DNA from: Notospermus geniculatus | Lineage: Eukaryota; Nemertea; Pilidiophora; Heteronemertea; Lineidae | Length of the DNA: 64,000 nt | NCBI GenBank assembly: GCA_002633025.1 | Contig: NMRB01001454.1 | Span: 108,348-172,347 of the forward strand | Direction of reading: 5' to 3' | Shown here: piece by piece, positions 1 through 10,060 of the stretch | Position numbering within the stretch: the first letter of the stretch is position 1 | Layout: each line of letters starts with the position of its first letter | Made by a program: the position numbers and the translations under genes | The notes under the pieces: model-generated | What the model saw: the letters and a program-made list of their open reading frames with translations, nothing else | Databases searched by the model: none | Told to the model about the DNA's origin: nothing

Positions 1-1672
1 GGGGGGGGGGTACCGCCTTTTGTGTATTTTCTCACACCAATGAATCGTGACTGCTTGTTATAAATGAAAGGAGAACAGCAACACGCACCCTGCGACCTTC
101 CTAAAAGCTTGGGCATGTGCCGCTTCGAAACAGCAGCGTTTCACTCGCCGGACCAAAGTGAAATGGATGACAAACTCTTTACGTCAAATTCGCATTTGTG
201 TACAATAAACTGTTATTTCCTCGGATTTAAAATCCCTAATTTCCTCTAATTTAAAATCCCTAATTTCGGCTACACAGTTTCCTAGCGTCGTTGATGCGAA
301 TGAACTGGCTAAAGGCCGGCTTGCTGGCCCATTCTCACGCCCTCCTTTTCCTATATTTAGGACTCCACCAACAGGTTTACAACCTAAGAAGAAAAACGGT
401 GAATTCCGCCTCATCCACCACTTACATATCTTACCCTAAAGGTTCTTCTATCAACTATGTTTTATTAATAAACAAAGTACGAACTCTTTCGAATCCCTAC
501 GCAATTAATTAATTAATTCTAAAAATCAAATATCTGACATTTTCGAAAGTTAGGTTTTTCATGATATTTCTTTGTGATATATTTTTTCAATCTCCATACA
601 TTTCGACTGAAAGTCATTAAATAAAGCTCAAGACGTGCTAGTGCAACTGATAGGTATTTTTTAAATATTTTCCCTATAACTTTTCATGGGGTATGAATAA
701 ATTCGGGATTACTGTACGTATGCTTAACGTTTGTCCACTTCCCCCCTGAACACATGAGATGCTGTTCGCATTGGTGTCAAACCCCTCACGCCACTCCCCC
801 TCCTGCAAACATACTTAAGTACGTTTAAACCATCTGGACCTCGATGGGCATTACCGGACAACAATGATTTAAGGGTTTACTGTAAACGGCCCAACGCACA
901 CTGTTTTTTAACCAGCTGAACTCTTTGAAATAGGACATTCAACCTAGGGCCAAAAGGGTGAATGTCGTCCTGGGTACCCCTAAAGGGTACCCAGGTCCAG
1001 CCTGGATATTCCTAAATGGCACCCAAGTACGTACTGGGTACCATTTGCTTTAGGAACCTAAAGGATACCCAGTTTGAAATTCCCGCCTGGTGAGACACCT
1101 GGAATCCGTTCAGCAGTTCAGCTCGTCATGCCGCAAGCGTAACACGTGGAGATGACATTATGGCGACCAGAGTGCCAGACTCGCGTCTAAAAGAGTATCT
1201 CGCCGGTATACCGTCCTACAGCGATGGCATTTTTGTGTCCAAAGGCCGCGAAGTTAAAAGCAAATATGTTGAGGTCGACAATAACGGGAATTTTAGACCA
1301 AGGCCAGGAGTTAAGGCAGACCCCAAGTTGCAATGGTTGGCACGGGATTGGCTGGAAGTGTCCTGTCAATAAAACGCATTTCAATAGCCAGACTTCACCA
1401 ACAATACCAAGTTCTGTCTACAACCAAAGGGTCCTCCCGTCGAGCTCCAGATGATTGAAACGAACTATAAACGTACTGTCCCATGAATTAGCTGTCCTAG
1501 AATGTCACAGAATTTATTGCGTCTTGGACTGCTATTGCTAACTTATCGTGGCCTTTAAAGGCAGTCAAGTCTAAGCGGCAAAGTCAGCAGTGAATTCATG
1601 CAGAATCTGTAAATGTCATCTTTCTCAGTGTGTTGTCCACATGTTTGTATGCCCGGGACTAGAGTTGGTCAG
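1..1672. other. Intergenic stretch without a supported gene
   Basis: I see no conserved coding region here. A G10 run opens the window. Bases 960-1075 contain several imperfect repeats around GGGTACCC. One 70-codon ORF (1160-1372, plus) starts with a good ATGGCGACC context but matches nothing I know and has no clear splice signals, so it is at most a candidate. Confidence 0.5.
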
Positions 1673-1681
1673 GTGTATCGT

Positions 1682-2052
1682 TAGACTGGTACCCGATCCT
1701 AACTATTTTACATCGGGCTTTTGCATATGTTAGGACCGGGCGTGCCTACCGCCTTTGTGCCTCTGATTGGTCGGTGCTGGCGCAGGTGGTAAGTATTTGA
1801 ACTGTTATGTTGATAGATTTTCTATTTTTAACATGGAAACCCCCCGGCGTGATTGGTGAATTTCCTGGGTAAAAGGTCGGTCACCTTCTATCTGCATTCT
1901 GGTACGTCAGCCGTATTGAGAATTGAATAAATTTACACAATTTACATAAAATTTTCAAGTGACGTCACTGTCAGAATTCCTCCACAAATGACGGCCACGA
2001 CTGGTCCTACCATTCAAAAGCGACACGATCGGTAGGACCAGGTACTAGTCTA
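1682..2052. mobile_element. Non-autonomous TIR element, 9-bp target duplication (copy A)
   Basis: A 371-bp element with imperfect terminal inverted repeats (TAGACTGGTACC at the left, complement of TAGACTAGTACC at the right). It is flanked by a perfect 9-bp direct repeat, GTGTATCGT (1673-1681 and 2053-2061). A second copy at 25016-26074 has its own different 9-bp duplication, and a third left end begins near 63832. Nine-base duplications are typical of Mutator-like elements; that superfamily assignment is inference. No ORF is present. Its right end overlaps the end of the BEN-like exon. Confidence 0.85.
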
Positions 2053-2970
2053 GTGTATCGTCGGACCTGTCAACGAAATTGTCAATCAGTTTCTCCTTCG
2101 CCGCGGTCTTGCGACGGGGAGAAAGAGCTCTTTTCACTTTGGAGTCATTAATGCACCTGTCTTTCAGCTCAGATGCAGAAAACACTGAGAAAAAGATGGC
2201 TTTAAGGAACGCAGAGGCACCCCGCATGTCAGCAATCTGAAGTGTCTCCGTCACTAAAGCTGGTGGCAGAGTAGCAGATGATTCATTGAATATTACAGCA
2301 CTCCTGTACGAGCCCAGGGTAACTCGCTTCTTTTTGGACCCAACCTGAACATCGTCACCATTTCCGTAATGGATTGGCAGTAATGATTTGCCAGTTTATA
2401 ACTGGCACAGGTGGTCCCTTCTGCCCCTCTGTGAGTTGTACTACTCCATCAGATGGTATGGGGGTCACATCATGTATGGGCTGGACACCATATAAGGTCT
2501 CCACCTTTTGTACAATAGCTGTGGATACCGAGGTCACCTCTGCAAATGACTCATCTGCTTGCGGTACTTGAATGGGCTCGATATCATTTGGTTCCATTTT
2601 TTGTACCAAAAGTGGTGGGTACCGAGGCCACATCAGCGAAAGATTCCACTACTAGCGGTACTTCTATAGGCTCGACCTCATGTTGAGTTACCGGTATGGT
2701 GTGTACTAGTGCCTCCACCTTCTGTACTGATAAGGTTGATGTGGTGGGTAGCTCATCAGATGGCTTTTCAGGAACTGGAATTTCAGGCTGAATTGGAGTT
2801 GAAAGCTTTTCCTGAATGTTCTTCAGGGTTGGCGTAATTTCAACGTTGTGGGCTTCCAGCCTCTTCAGAACAAGCACTGTTTCTTCTTTTAGAGGACAGT
2901 GAGGGCAACAGAGTTGCCTTTTCCCAGCTTCATCTGCAATCACTAGGTTGCCTTTAGAATAATCATCAAT
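2045..2970 (-). pseudogene. BEN-domain-like terminal exon, frameshifted
   Basis: Read on the minus strand, a pyrimidine-rich acceptor (TTTTCCAG, AG at 2971-2972) opens an exon starting IDDYSKGNL. It continues through a Pro/Val/Glu-rich linker with two imperfect copies of a VQKVE...ESFADV segment. It ends in a basic C-terminus (RGASAFLKAIFF ... CINDSKVKRALSPRRKTA ... DNFVD) that resembles the end of BEN domains, DNA- or protein-binding modules of chromatin factors. Three reading frames are needed, so there are two frameshifts, near 2600 and near 2360. They may be real or assembly errors. The stop codon at 2045-2047 lies inside the inverted repeat of the adjacent transposon. The BEN assignment rests on pattern memory only. 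Confidence 0.5.
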
Positions 2971-3040
2971 CTGGAAAAGAATGAGAATATTAATTGTATC
3001 CAAACATATTGTGTAAATTGTACGCATTTCAAGTGTTAAT

Positions 3041-3755
3041 TCAATTGTACGGTATTTTAAGGTCTACTGATACATAACCCAAAATGTGGTTCGTTGAAAA
3101 GATTGTCGCATAAATTGACAGCATTGGGAAATATATTGTCGATTCTAGCATTATAAAACCGTGACCCTTAAATATTTTCTTCACATCATTTTCATGAAAA
3201 GACCCCCGAAAACCTTTCGTTATATCTACGTCAAGAATTTTGTAACCCTTCACTGCTAGCTTAAAAACGATGATAGGCATTTTTTGTACTAATTCTTGTA
3301 TTTCAATGTCAGATAAGGAAATTTTAAATGTCGGAATATAATTACTCAACTTAGGCTTTTCATTAATTCTGCTTTAATAAAATGTAAGATTTTTGATTTT
3401 TGAGTTTGCAGCAATTACATGTTTTATTTTGACGCCTAAAGGATTTAAGATGATTTCACATTTACTAAAACAATCTTTAATTTCTGCATTTGCTATCTTT
3501 CTCAAATGTGTGCTTAAAAGAATTTTATCTGTTCTCATTTATTACGTCTTCTTCTGCTACTATTTTATATAGTGTGATGTTACCGCAGAAATTTCGGAAA
3601 CAGGTTGTAAAGAGTTTCCTGTTGATGCGAAATATTTATTGATATTAACATCCTTTATGTCCGCTACATATTTATCAGCTAATAAAGATCTTAGGATTGC
3701 TTCGTGATATTTTGAAGGAACAATGTTATTTGACACTTCTTCGATAACATTTACT
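3041..3755 (-). pseudogene. AT-rich degenerate coding relic, unrecognised
   Basis: On the minus strand a single frame carries long coding-like stretches broken by stops. The first stretch (about 3755-3570) contains NNIVPSKYHEAILRSLLADK. The second is an ORF from ATG at 3538 to TAA at 3374 (54 codons). The third, 3373-3041, contains SLSDIEIQELVQKMPIIVF and KGYKILDVDITKGF. Stops of the TAG TAG and TAA TAA kind separate them, and a nearby second frame is also open across the first break, so frameshifts are likely. The block is much more AT-rich and compact than its surroundings, with no visible introns. That would fit a captured viral, plasmid-like or organelle-like gene, but I recognise no family. 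Confidence 0.4.
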
Positions 3756-3806
3756 CAATCCATTTATTTATAGTAAATTTTTTAAATAGTTCATTTTACT
3801 CAAGTA

Positions 3807-4175
3807 TAAGGGAACTGAGGGGATCTGCGGGACATGAGGACTTAAAACCACCCGGCAATGAGGCAAATTGTAAAAAAGTGAAAAGTGAAAAAATCACTCA
3901 AAAATGAGGTCAGACGGGGTTGAAATGTTTGAAAATACTCTCAAAACTGCTGTTTTGTTGATTTTAGGGGAGGGTAGCTGAAATGTTCCAGCTTTTTTCT
4001 TATTCTGGGGGTAACCTTGATTAGCACTCAGAAATAAGGTCAGACGGGGTTGAAATGTTCGAAAATACTCTCAAATTGACCAGCAAGCGGGTTTAATAAA
4101 CTGAAAATCAGCCAAAATTGCTGTTTTGTTGAATTTTTTTCCTAAACCTCCGTCTGAATCCCATCAGTTCCCTTA
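3807..4175. mobile_element. MITE with TA target duplication
   Basis: Terminal inverted repeats TAAGGGAACTGA and TCAGTTCCCTTA are flanked by TA on both sides (3805-3806, 4176-4177). Inside, a block of about 70 bp starting GGTCAGACGGGGTTGAAATG is duplicated (near 3909 and 4040). No coding capacity. The TA duplication fits the Tc1/mariner group. Confidence 0.75.
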
Positions 4176-4701
4176 TACTCCTACATCATGACTAAAGGCC
4201 TAGAGGTGTGCCTGCATCATCCATTGCTGCCGCTTGTTTGTGTTTGTTTCACAGTCTGTAGCGTCGGATCCGTATTCTACTCCGCCACTTTGCCCTTCCT
4301 CCAGGCGGCCGATAAGCGGCCGTGTCGTTGGCGTGGGCGCGGGCCCACATGATAGGCCTCGCATACCGTATCGAGTCTCCTACTATCAAAACACGGTGTA
4401 TTCCGCAACCACAGCCTTTTTGTTTTAGCATGTGCCAAGAAAGGCATGATTCGTGTATTTGGTCCTTGCCAGGCCGGGCCTATTCCGTGCACCTCCTAGT
4501 ACGCGGGGGCGGTCGAAACCAAGCACGGGGGGGGGGGGTCTGAATGTCTCAGAGGAATGATACACCGATGACTTCCGACACAGATTTTTGAATGCTTTGG
4601 CTGCAGAATTTCTGTAGTTGGCATGGTTAGTACGCCTGCGATATGCCAGGATAGGCCTATACACCTCCTTGCTATAAAAATCATCATGTTCAAAGTTGAT
4701 A

Positions 4702-4826
4702 AAATAAATATTTCACGTCAAGCCATGAAATAATGGAAATTATTCGTCAGGTCAAAAAACTATTTAAATAATTTTTTGACCTGACGAATAATTTCCATTA
4801 TTTCATTGCTTGACGTGATTATTTTT
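4702..4826. repeat. Near-perfect palindrome, about 57-bp arms
   Basis: The left arm reads through TTCACGTCAAGCC and ATTCGTCAGGTC, and the right arm is its complement, with a short AT loop around 4761-4771. It would fold into a long hairpin. Probably a MITE; no target duplication was resolved. Confidence 0.85.
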
Positions 4827-5506
4827 ATATAATACATGAAGTTGTTGTCATACCCAGGCGAGTAATCATGGATACAGTAAACAAAACCAAAGCAAACCAA
4901 AGTAGAACAAGTCTGGGAAGGCCTAATTCTTCCCTTGTCACCCCAGTGACTTTCTATAGCTAATCATGGTTTGAAATAACTGTAGGCTACATTCAATTAG
5001 TAACGGACCAATGTAGTCAAAAATGAGGTGTGGTGAGAATCCTTATGGTGCCTGATTCAGGCTTGGGTTGAATTTTCTTATGAAATGGAATTCCATAAGT
5101 TTTCTCCGTGTGACATCTGCAGAATGCATTTTGAAAAGAGGACAAAATTTGAAACGTTTGCCTCCAGAGGTGTCAAGGTGTTCAGATACAGATTGAATTC
5201 TCAAGTTTGGGTTATTTATATGTGATTTGTGGAGATTCAATCATTGTCTCAGCTTGTTCCTTGTTTCTCCCACATATATTTGATGATATATCGATTTCTT
5301 CTCTCATGCTTTCATTTTGTATTCAAGATTCAGTCATGCATTCACCTCTCAGCGATTGGCTGAGTGAGATTGGAACCCGAGGATCGATCGGATCGGTCCG
5401 ACCGGCGGCAGTTGAACTCGGGAGAACCCAGGGGTAGCTACCCGTGTGACGTCATATTTGATCTATTTACAGTGTCCAGTCGTACCCTTGACGATTTGAT
5501 CACATG
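4827..5506. other. No supported gene
   Basis: Unique-looking intergenic sequence. I see no long ORF, RNA gene or clear repeat boundary. Confidence 0.4.
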
Positions 5507-7653
5507 TCAGTCACCTGGAATTTTCTCGTCACGTGGATGTTCATTCATCAAGTCAAAGGGACTGGAAGCAGTACCAGTAGTGTCACTTTGGAAGGTGTCA
5601 TCTTCCGCAAAGTCATTGTCTTCTTCCGTTGCATTAATGTCCTGATCTGTCACTACAGTAGGCCTATCCTGTTCGTCGTCGCCATCCAGTTCAGCCAGTT
5701 TCTGAGATAAATCATCTGCTTGGCCTCCCTGATGATTTCCTCGATTCTGGTAGCGTGATTTGATGGTGTAGTTCCCCCTCTCGTTATTCTGATACGAATA
5801 TTCCATGGGTCATCTGGAGACTGGGCCTTCTTCGCCTCGGAGCAGAATTTAAAGCCCCACTGTATTGAATTTTACGAAATTTTCAAAATGTTCGGAGAGA
5901 GCACATAGAGGTCTCATAGCTTGTGAAGGTCCCCCAAATGCTTGTCTGATACGTACTTCAGGGAATCAACGCCTAGGTTTCAGCACATATTGAACAAAAA
6001 CTGCAGGGAGAGCTCTAATGTATTCAGATGGAGCGCAGTGCATTTTACACTACGCTGACGTCGTGCACTGACGTCAAGATTCGCGGCGATGATTTGCGTT
6101 TTTCAAATTCAATACAGTGGGGCTTTAATGAAGTCCTTCGGAATGCTAGATTCATCTTTGCGGCCTGAAATATAGCACAGGTGAAGAGCATTTTTTTTAA
6201 ATGCTACCTGATATGTGATGCAATGCACTGGCGGTTTATGCCGAATTTACTGTAATATCAAAGGAATGCCCAATCGGAATACCGACATCAAAAATTCCTT
6301 CTGGAACCAAATGTCCTTTGTTGACGGAGGTGTTAGTAAGAAGTTGGATTTATTTGCATGAAATATGTAAGTCAGATATCTTGACAAAAAGATAGGCCTA
6401 GAGCTGACTGGAATACTATTACTGGAATTTTCTTAAAAGAGGCCACAACTCTTACAGTCTGTAACGAAAGCACTTTCCTGTGATGAAGATATAAGTGAAA
6501 ATGAAAAAAAAGCTTTGAGATAATTCCTTGTCTGAAATCATTTCAATTTTGACTAGAAATCGTACCTTCTTTAAAGGACGACAGGAACTTCTCCAGCGTT
6601 TCTGGTTGAGTGTGGAGCGGATAAGAATTCCAGGCAACCTCCCATGTTGGAGCATCGACAAGAAAGGCGAATGACGCTCGGATTCTCTCCATTTTCTTCA
6701 CCTTCACTGCCTCTTTAGCAGCATTTTGGAGAGTCAGCTAATTGCTGGCTACTTTTTCCAAAATTGCATGCAAATCTGCTTCAGGCAGACCTAGGAACTT
6801 TACGAAGGCCTGCAATAAATGATAAATATAGAGATATGACGGTATCCAATTTTGAAATGAAACAATGCCTATACAGGAGATAAACGACAGAATTGACCAG
6901 TTACTTGGGCCCATCGGCACTTTTTTTGCATCTCTTATACTCACTGTTTGCTTGATAGAGCCCAATGCATCAGGATCAGTCATCTTCAAGTGTTCCAAGT
7001 ATGTACTGAGGCTCTGCCAACACCTCTGCGAATACCTGGCAACATGGAATATGGTGCTGAATGATTGGGTTTTCTGGACAAAAGAAGAAGTAGAGAATTT
7101 GATTACATTGAGCTGCTATTTATTATCATAAGTGTTTTCAGGAAGTGAGCTGAAAAATAACTTGAAGATAACCCAGCTATCAGATTGAAACATGATGATG
7201 ATTGCTGCATCAAAGACTACCAGGGGTACAGGTGTAACGCTACAACGCAGCTTTGGACAGTTGCAAAAATAGGATTGGGATTGTCAATAAATAGGTTGAC
7301 ATAGAAACAATTTGTTGTTGATCTTCCCAAGGAAAAAAGCGTTCATCGCTATTAATATTATTTTGCTGAAATGAAATTCGCCACCAGTTCATAGATGTGG
7401 TCATCTTGGAGCAAATTGGTAGCATTGTTTCTAAGAAAAAAAATAGAACCCTTACCATTTTAGGACTTCGCGTCAGTTCCTCAGTGAACTTCTCCTTCAG
7501 GTTTCTTGGCTGCAGGTCGCTAACTTCTGTCGTCGTATTCCATTCTTCGCCAAACAGCTCAAATATCAGCCTTCGGGCTTGGACACACTGATCAAGGAAT
7601 GTCACTTTCGATGTTTCAGTTGTGTTATTATAGGAATTTGCCAAACCCTGGCG
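5507..7653 (-). pseudogene. Broken four-exon gene, family unknown
   Basis: Four minus-strand exons share consistent phases. Exon 1: about 7653-7456, donor GTAAGG, contains FLDQCVQARRLIFELFGEEW. Exon 2: 7073-6945, exactly 43 codons, acceptor TTTTGTCCAG, donor GTGAGT. Exon 3: 6809-6566, donor GTACGA, leaves one base. Exon 4: from 6164, acceptor ATATTTCAG, to about 5507. Three lesions are visible: an in-frame TAG in exon 3 (6738-6740) with coding-like sequence on both sides; a MITE at 5852-6125 splitting an exon 4 codon; and a frameshift in exon 4 between a frame with SEAKKAQSPDDPWNIRIRI and a frame with an acidic tail (DDEQDRPTVVTDQDINATEE). Splice order and reading texture argue for a genuine former gene. 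I do not recognise the protein. Confidence 0.7.
5852..6125. mobile_element. MITE inserted in pseudogene exon, TA duplication
   Basis: A 274-bp element with inverted ends AAGCCCCACTGTATTGAATT and its complement, flanked by TA (5850-5851 and 6126-6127). Removing it with one TA rejoins a continuous reading frame across exon 4 of the host pseudogene, which confirms both boundaries. Confidence 0.9.
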
Positions 7654-8370
7654 TCACTGTTGGTGAGATTAACGTAGACGTCAATGTCACATTTGCTAAT
7701 CTTACTTATGCAACCTGCGGTCATGTTTTCCTGCTCCTCCTAAAGCAAGTCGTTCGTTGCGGACACATCGGATACGATTTCGTCTTATCAAATTTTGCAG
7801 TTTGTTGACGATACAATCACACTGGGCGTACCGTAGTTATCCAAGAAAAGACCAGCACCAAGGATGGTGCAAGAATCCTAGTAACCAAGGGTGAAGACCT
7901 CGCAGTGTACAATACTACGAGGGAACTTGCGCACTAATTAACCCAACTACAGGAGACGAAATTAAAAATAAAGGACAGCACAAACGAAATACTTCAGGTA
8001 AGCAAAAACAAAATTGAAATGTCGACAGGCCTGTGTACGCAACCCTAGGTTTTTTTGTCCTGCCCTTAAACACAAGACAAACGCACTTCATTGTCCCACA
8101 GGCAACGTTCAATCAACCACAGCGCCAAGAGGTTTCCTGTACCTCCCCGACGGGGTTCCAACACCAGAACCCCTCATCTTCTCTTTGTCTCTGTCTCTCT
8201 CGGATCGGCCTCTATGCCGAGAGGCAGTGGCGGAGAGAAACGGTAATAAACCAGTCCCGCAAATGTGTTCGTCACGGGTCAATATGCTACTCCGACCTAA
8301 TGACTATTTACTTTCAGATTCTATCCACAAATGGAGATGGTGATGGTGACGTCGACGAGGATGGTGACAT
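7654..8370. other. Upstream region of pseudogene; no supported gene
   Basis: No conserved ORF or RNA gene seen. The 5' exons of the gene ending at 5507 may lie here, but I could not identify one with a convincing donor and phase. Confidence 0.35.
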
Positions 8371-8371
8371 T

Positions 8372-8522
8372 AGGGAGGTTTCGAAATCAAACGATAAACG
8401 TAAACGTTAACGACAACTTTATTTTTGTACCGAAAATGCAATGCAAAATCTGGTTAATGTGTAGTATGAAAAATAACGTTGTCGTAAAAATTTGGTTTAT
8501 CGTTTGATTTCGAAACCTCCCC
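8372..8522. mobile_element. Palindromic MITE, GGGAGGTTT family, copy 1
   Basis: About 151 bp. The ends read AGGGAGGTTTCGAAATCAAA and its complement, and the centre holds GTACCGAAAATGCAAT and AATAACGTTGTCG. Two further copies occur at 37089-37239 and 44015-44175; the third has its centre in the opposite orientation. Confidence 0.85.
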
Positions 8523-8860
8523 AATAACTATGGTGACGTTCACAACGGTAACGATACAGGTCACGACACCACAGGTGGCAGCGATCCCATTGAACTTCTG
8601 GACTGACTGTGATTCTTTTCGTTCCAACGGGTTCAAAGTGGCGCTGATGTATCGAAATTTCTGATACATGTATAATATACCGCCGCCATCATAAGTAATT
8701 CTCTTCTTAACTTCCTTCTTCCTTCCACGGGATAGGCCTACTTATTATCAACAGTTGCTGTCCCTGTCCGACAGCAAACAATTCGACAGAAAAGAACCAT
8801 GTGAAGCAGCTCCTTCGGTCCCTTTCTCCATTGTTTCAGATGTCACTTTGAAGTTGCACA

Positions 8861-9438
8861 TAATACCCAGGGGGCAAAACCCCATTTTTGGTGAAAATGG
8901 GGGACCAGCTGCTGTAAAAAAGGCTACCCCCTCATAATGTGTGTCAGGGGACCCTCCTGAGTCATGCTAGGCTGGGTGGCTTTTAAGCCGGAACAGACAA
9001 GCATGTTCTTAATTGTTTTTAGTATGTAATAAAGAAATGATTTTTTTACGCAAATTAACACAAAACGGATCAAAATACACAAAAACGTCGTTTCCAATTA
9101 CGTAACTAGTTAGAAACTACAAAATACATGCTTATTTGATTAAGAACCACCAGGTTTCTATCTATCGGTAATACATTTATGGGGGTAAATCCAACCGTTC
9201 AAAAGTTAGCGGTACATCGTGTCCCATTCTCCTGTACAATGCTCAGTCACGTGTCGGTTCTTGGGTCCAATGATAAAGTCAGTGTCCTGAACTTCAAAGT
9301 CAATTTTTCGGCGACTTGCAAAAAACTCAAAGGCCACCCACCCTAGTGTGACTCGGGTGGGTCCCCTGAACACATTATGAGGGGGTCGCCTTTTACAGCA
9401 GCTGGTCCCCATTTTTGCCCTTAGCCCCCTGGGTTATC
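8861..9438. mobile_element. Palindromic element, about 575 bp, CCCAGGGGGC ends
   Basis: The arms, about 8861-8982 and 9325-9438, are inverted copies containing GGGGACCAGCTGCTGTAAAA and the complement of its neighbouring blocks. They start at ACCCAGGGGGC and end at GCCCCCTGGGT. The roughly 340-bp AT-rich centre has no ORF. Confidence 0.7.
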
Positions 9439-9607
9439 TATTTTTGGTATAATAAAATAATGGAATACAGAATATCATATTACTGATGCCGATCTGATCT
9501 TGCGTGTACTATGAAATTTTGCCCACAAACGTCCTAAACTCCACACATCCCATCATTCTACACCAACCCATTCTTATAAACCAACCGAGGGTCTCGCTCC
9601 AACGTCT

Positions 9608-9796
9608 AAAAAGCCCGTTCACACTATAGCGGATTCCGCGGCAGTTTCCGGCGAGCAGTGCGGTTTTCTCAGGGCTTTGGATAATCCTTCGATGGTTTGA
9701 CAATACAATAGCCCATTGATTATCCCAATGCCTGTGAAAACCGCTCCGCTCGCCGCAAGACGCGGGAGAATCCGCTGTAGTGGAAACGGGCCTTTA
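9608..9796. mobile_element. Palindromic MITE next to BEL insertion
   Basis: The arms start AAGCCCGTTCACACTATAGC and end at CTGTAGTGGAAACGGGCCTT. The inner GCGGTTTTCTCAGG pairs with CCTGTGAAAACCGC. The GC-rich palindromic style matches the 55732-56335 cluster. Confidence 0.7.
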
Positions 9797-9806
9797 ACAG
9801 AATTTC

Positions 9807-10042
9807 TGTCGGAACCGACCACGTGCATTGTAATTAGCACCATTGCTCCTTTTCTGTAAGCTCCTCCCACACTGTACGTCACATACCTGTATTCATATTC
9901 ATTAGCCAATCAGCACTTAGCATTATCTTGTTCACCTTTTTATATGTGTTTAATTCTTGTACAATAAAGGAGAGTTATTTTAGCAGTCATACAATTCACA
10001 GCTCATCTTGGCCATTCTTAAACACTTCCGAACCTACCCACA
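9807..10042 (+). repeat. 5' LTR of BEL/Pao element
   Basis: Starts TGTCGGAACCGACCACGTGC and ends CCTACCCACA. It contains a TATA-like TTTTTATATG near 9938 and a polyadenylation signal AATAAA at 9963-9968, as expected for an LTR promoter and R region. Confidence 0.95.
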
Positions 10043-10060
10043 TTTCTGGTACCGTGACCA
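10043..10060 (+). promoter_or_regulatory. Probable primer-binding region
   Basis: The bases directly after the 5' LTR (TGGTACCGTGACCAG within TTTCTGGTAC...) lie where the tRNA primer-binding site of an LTR element must be. The TGG start fits a tRNA 3' CCA end. I did not identify the tRNA. Confidence 0.5.
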
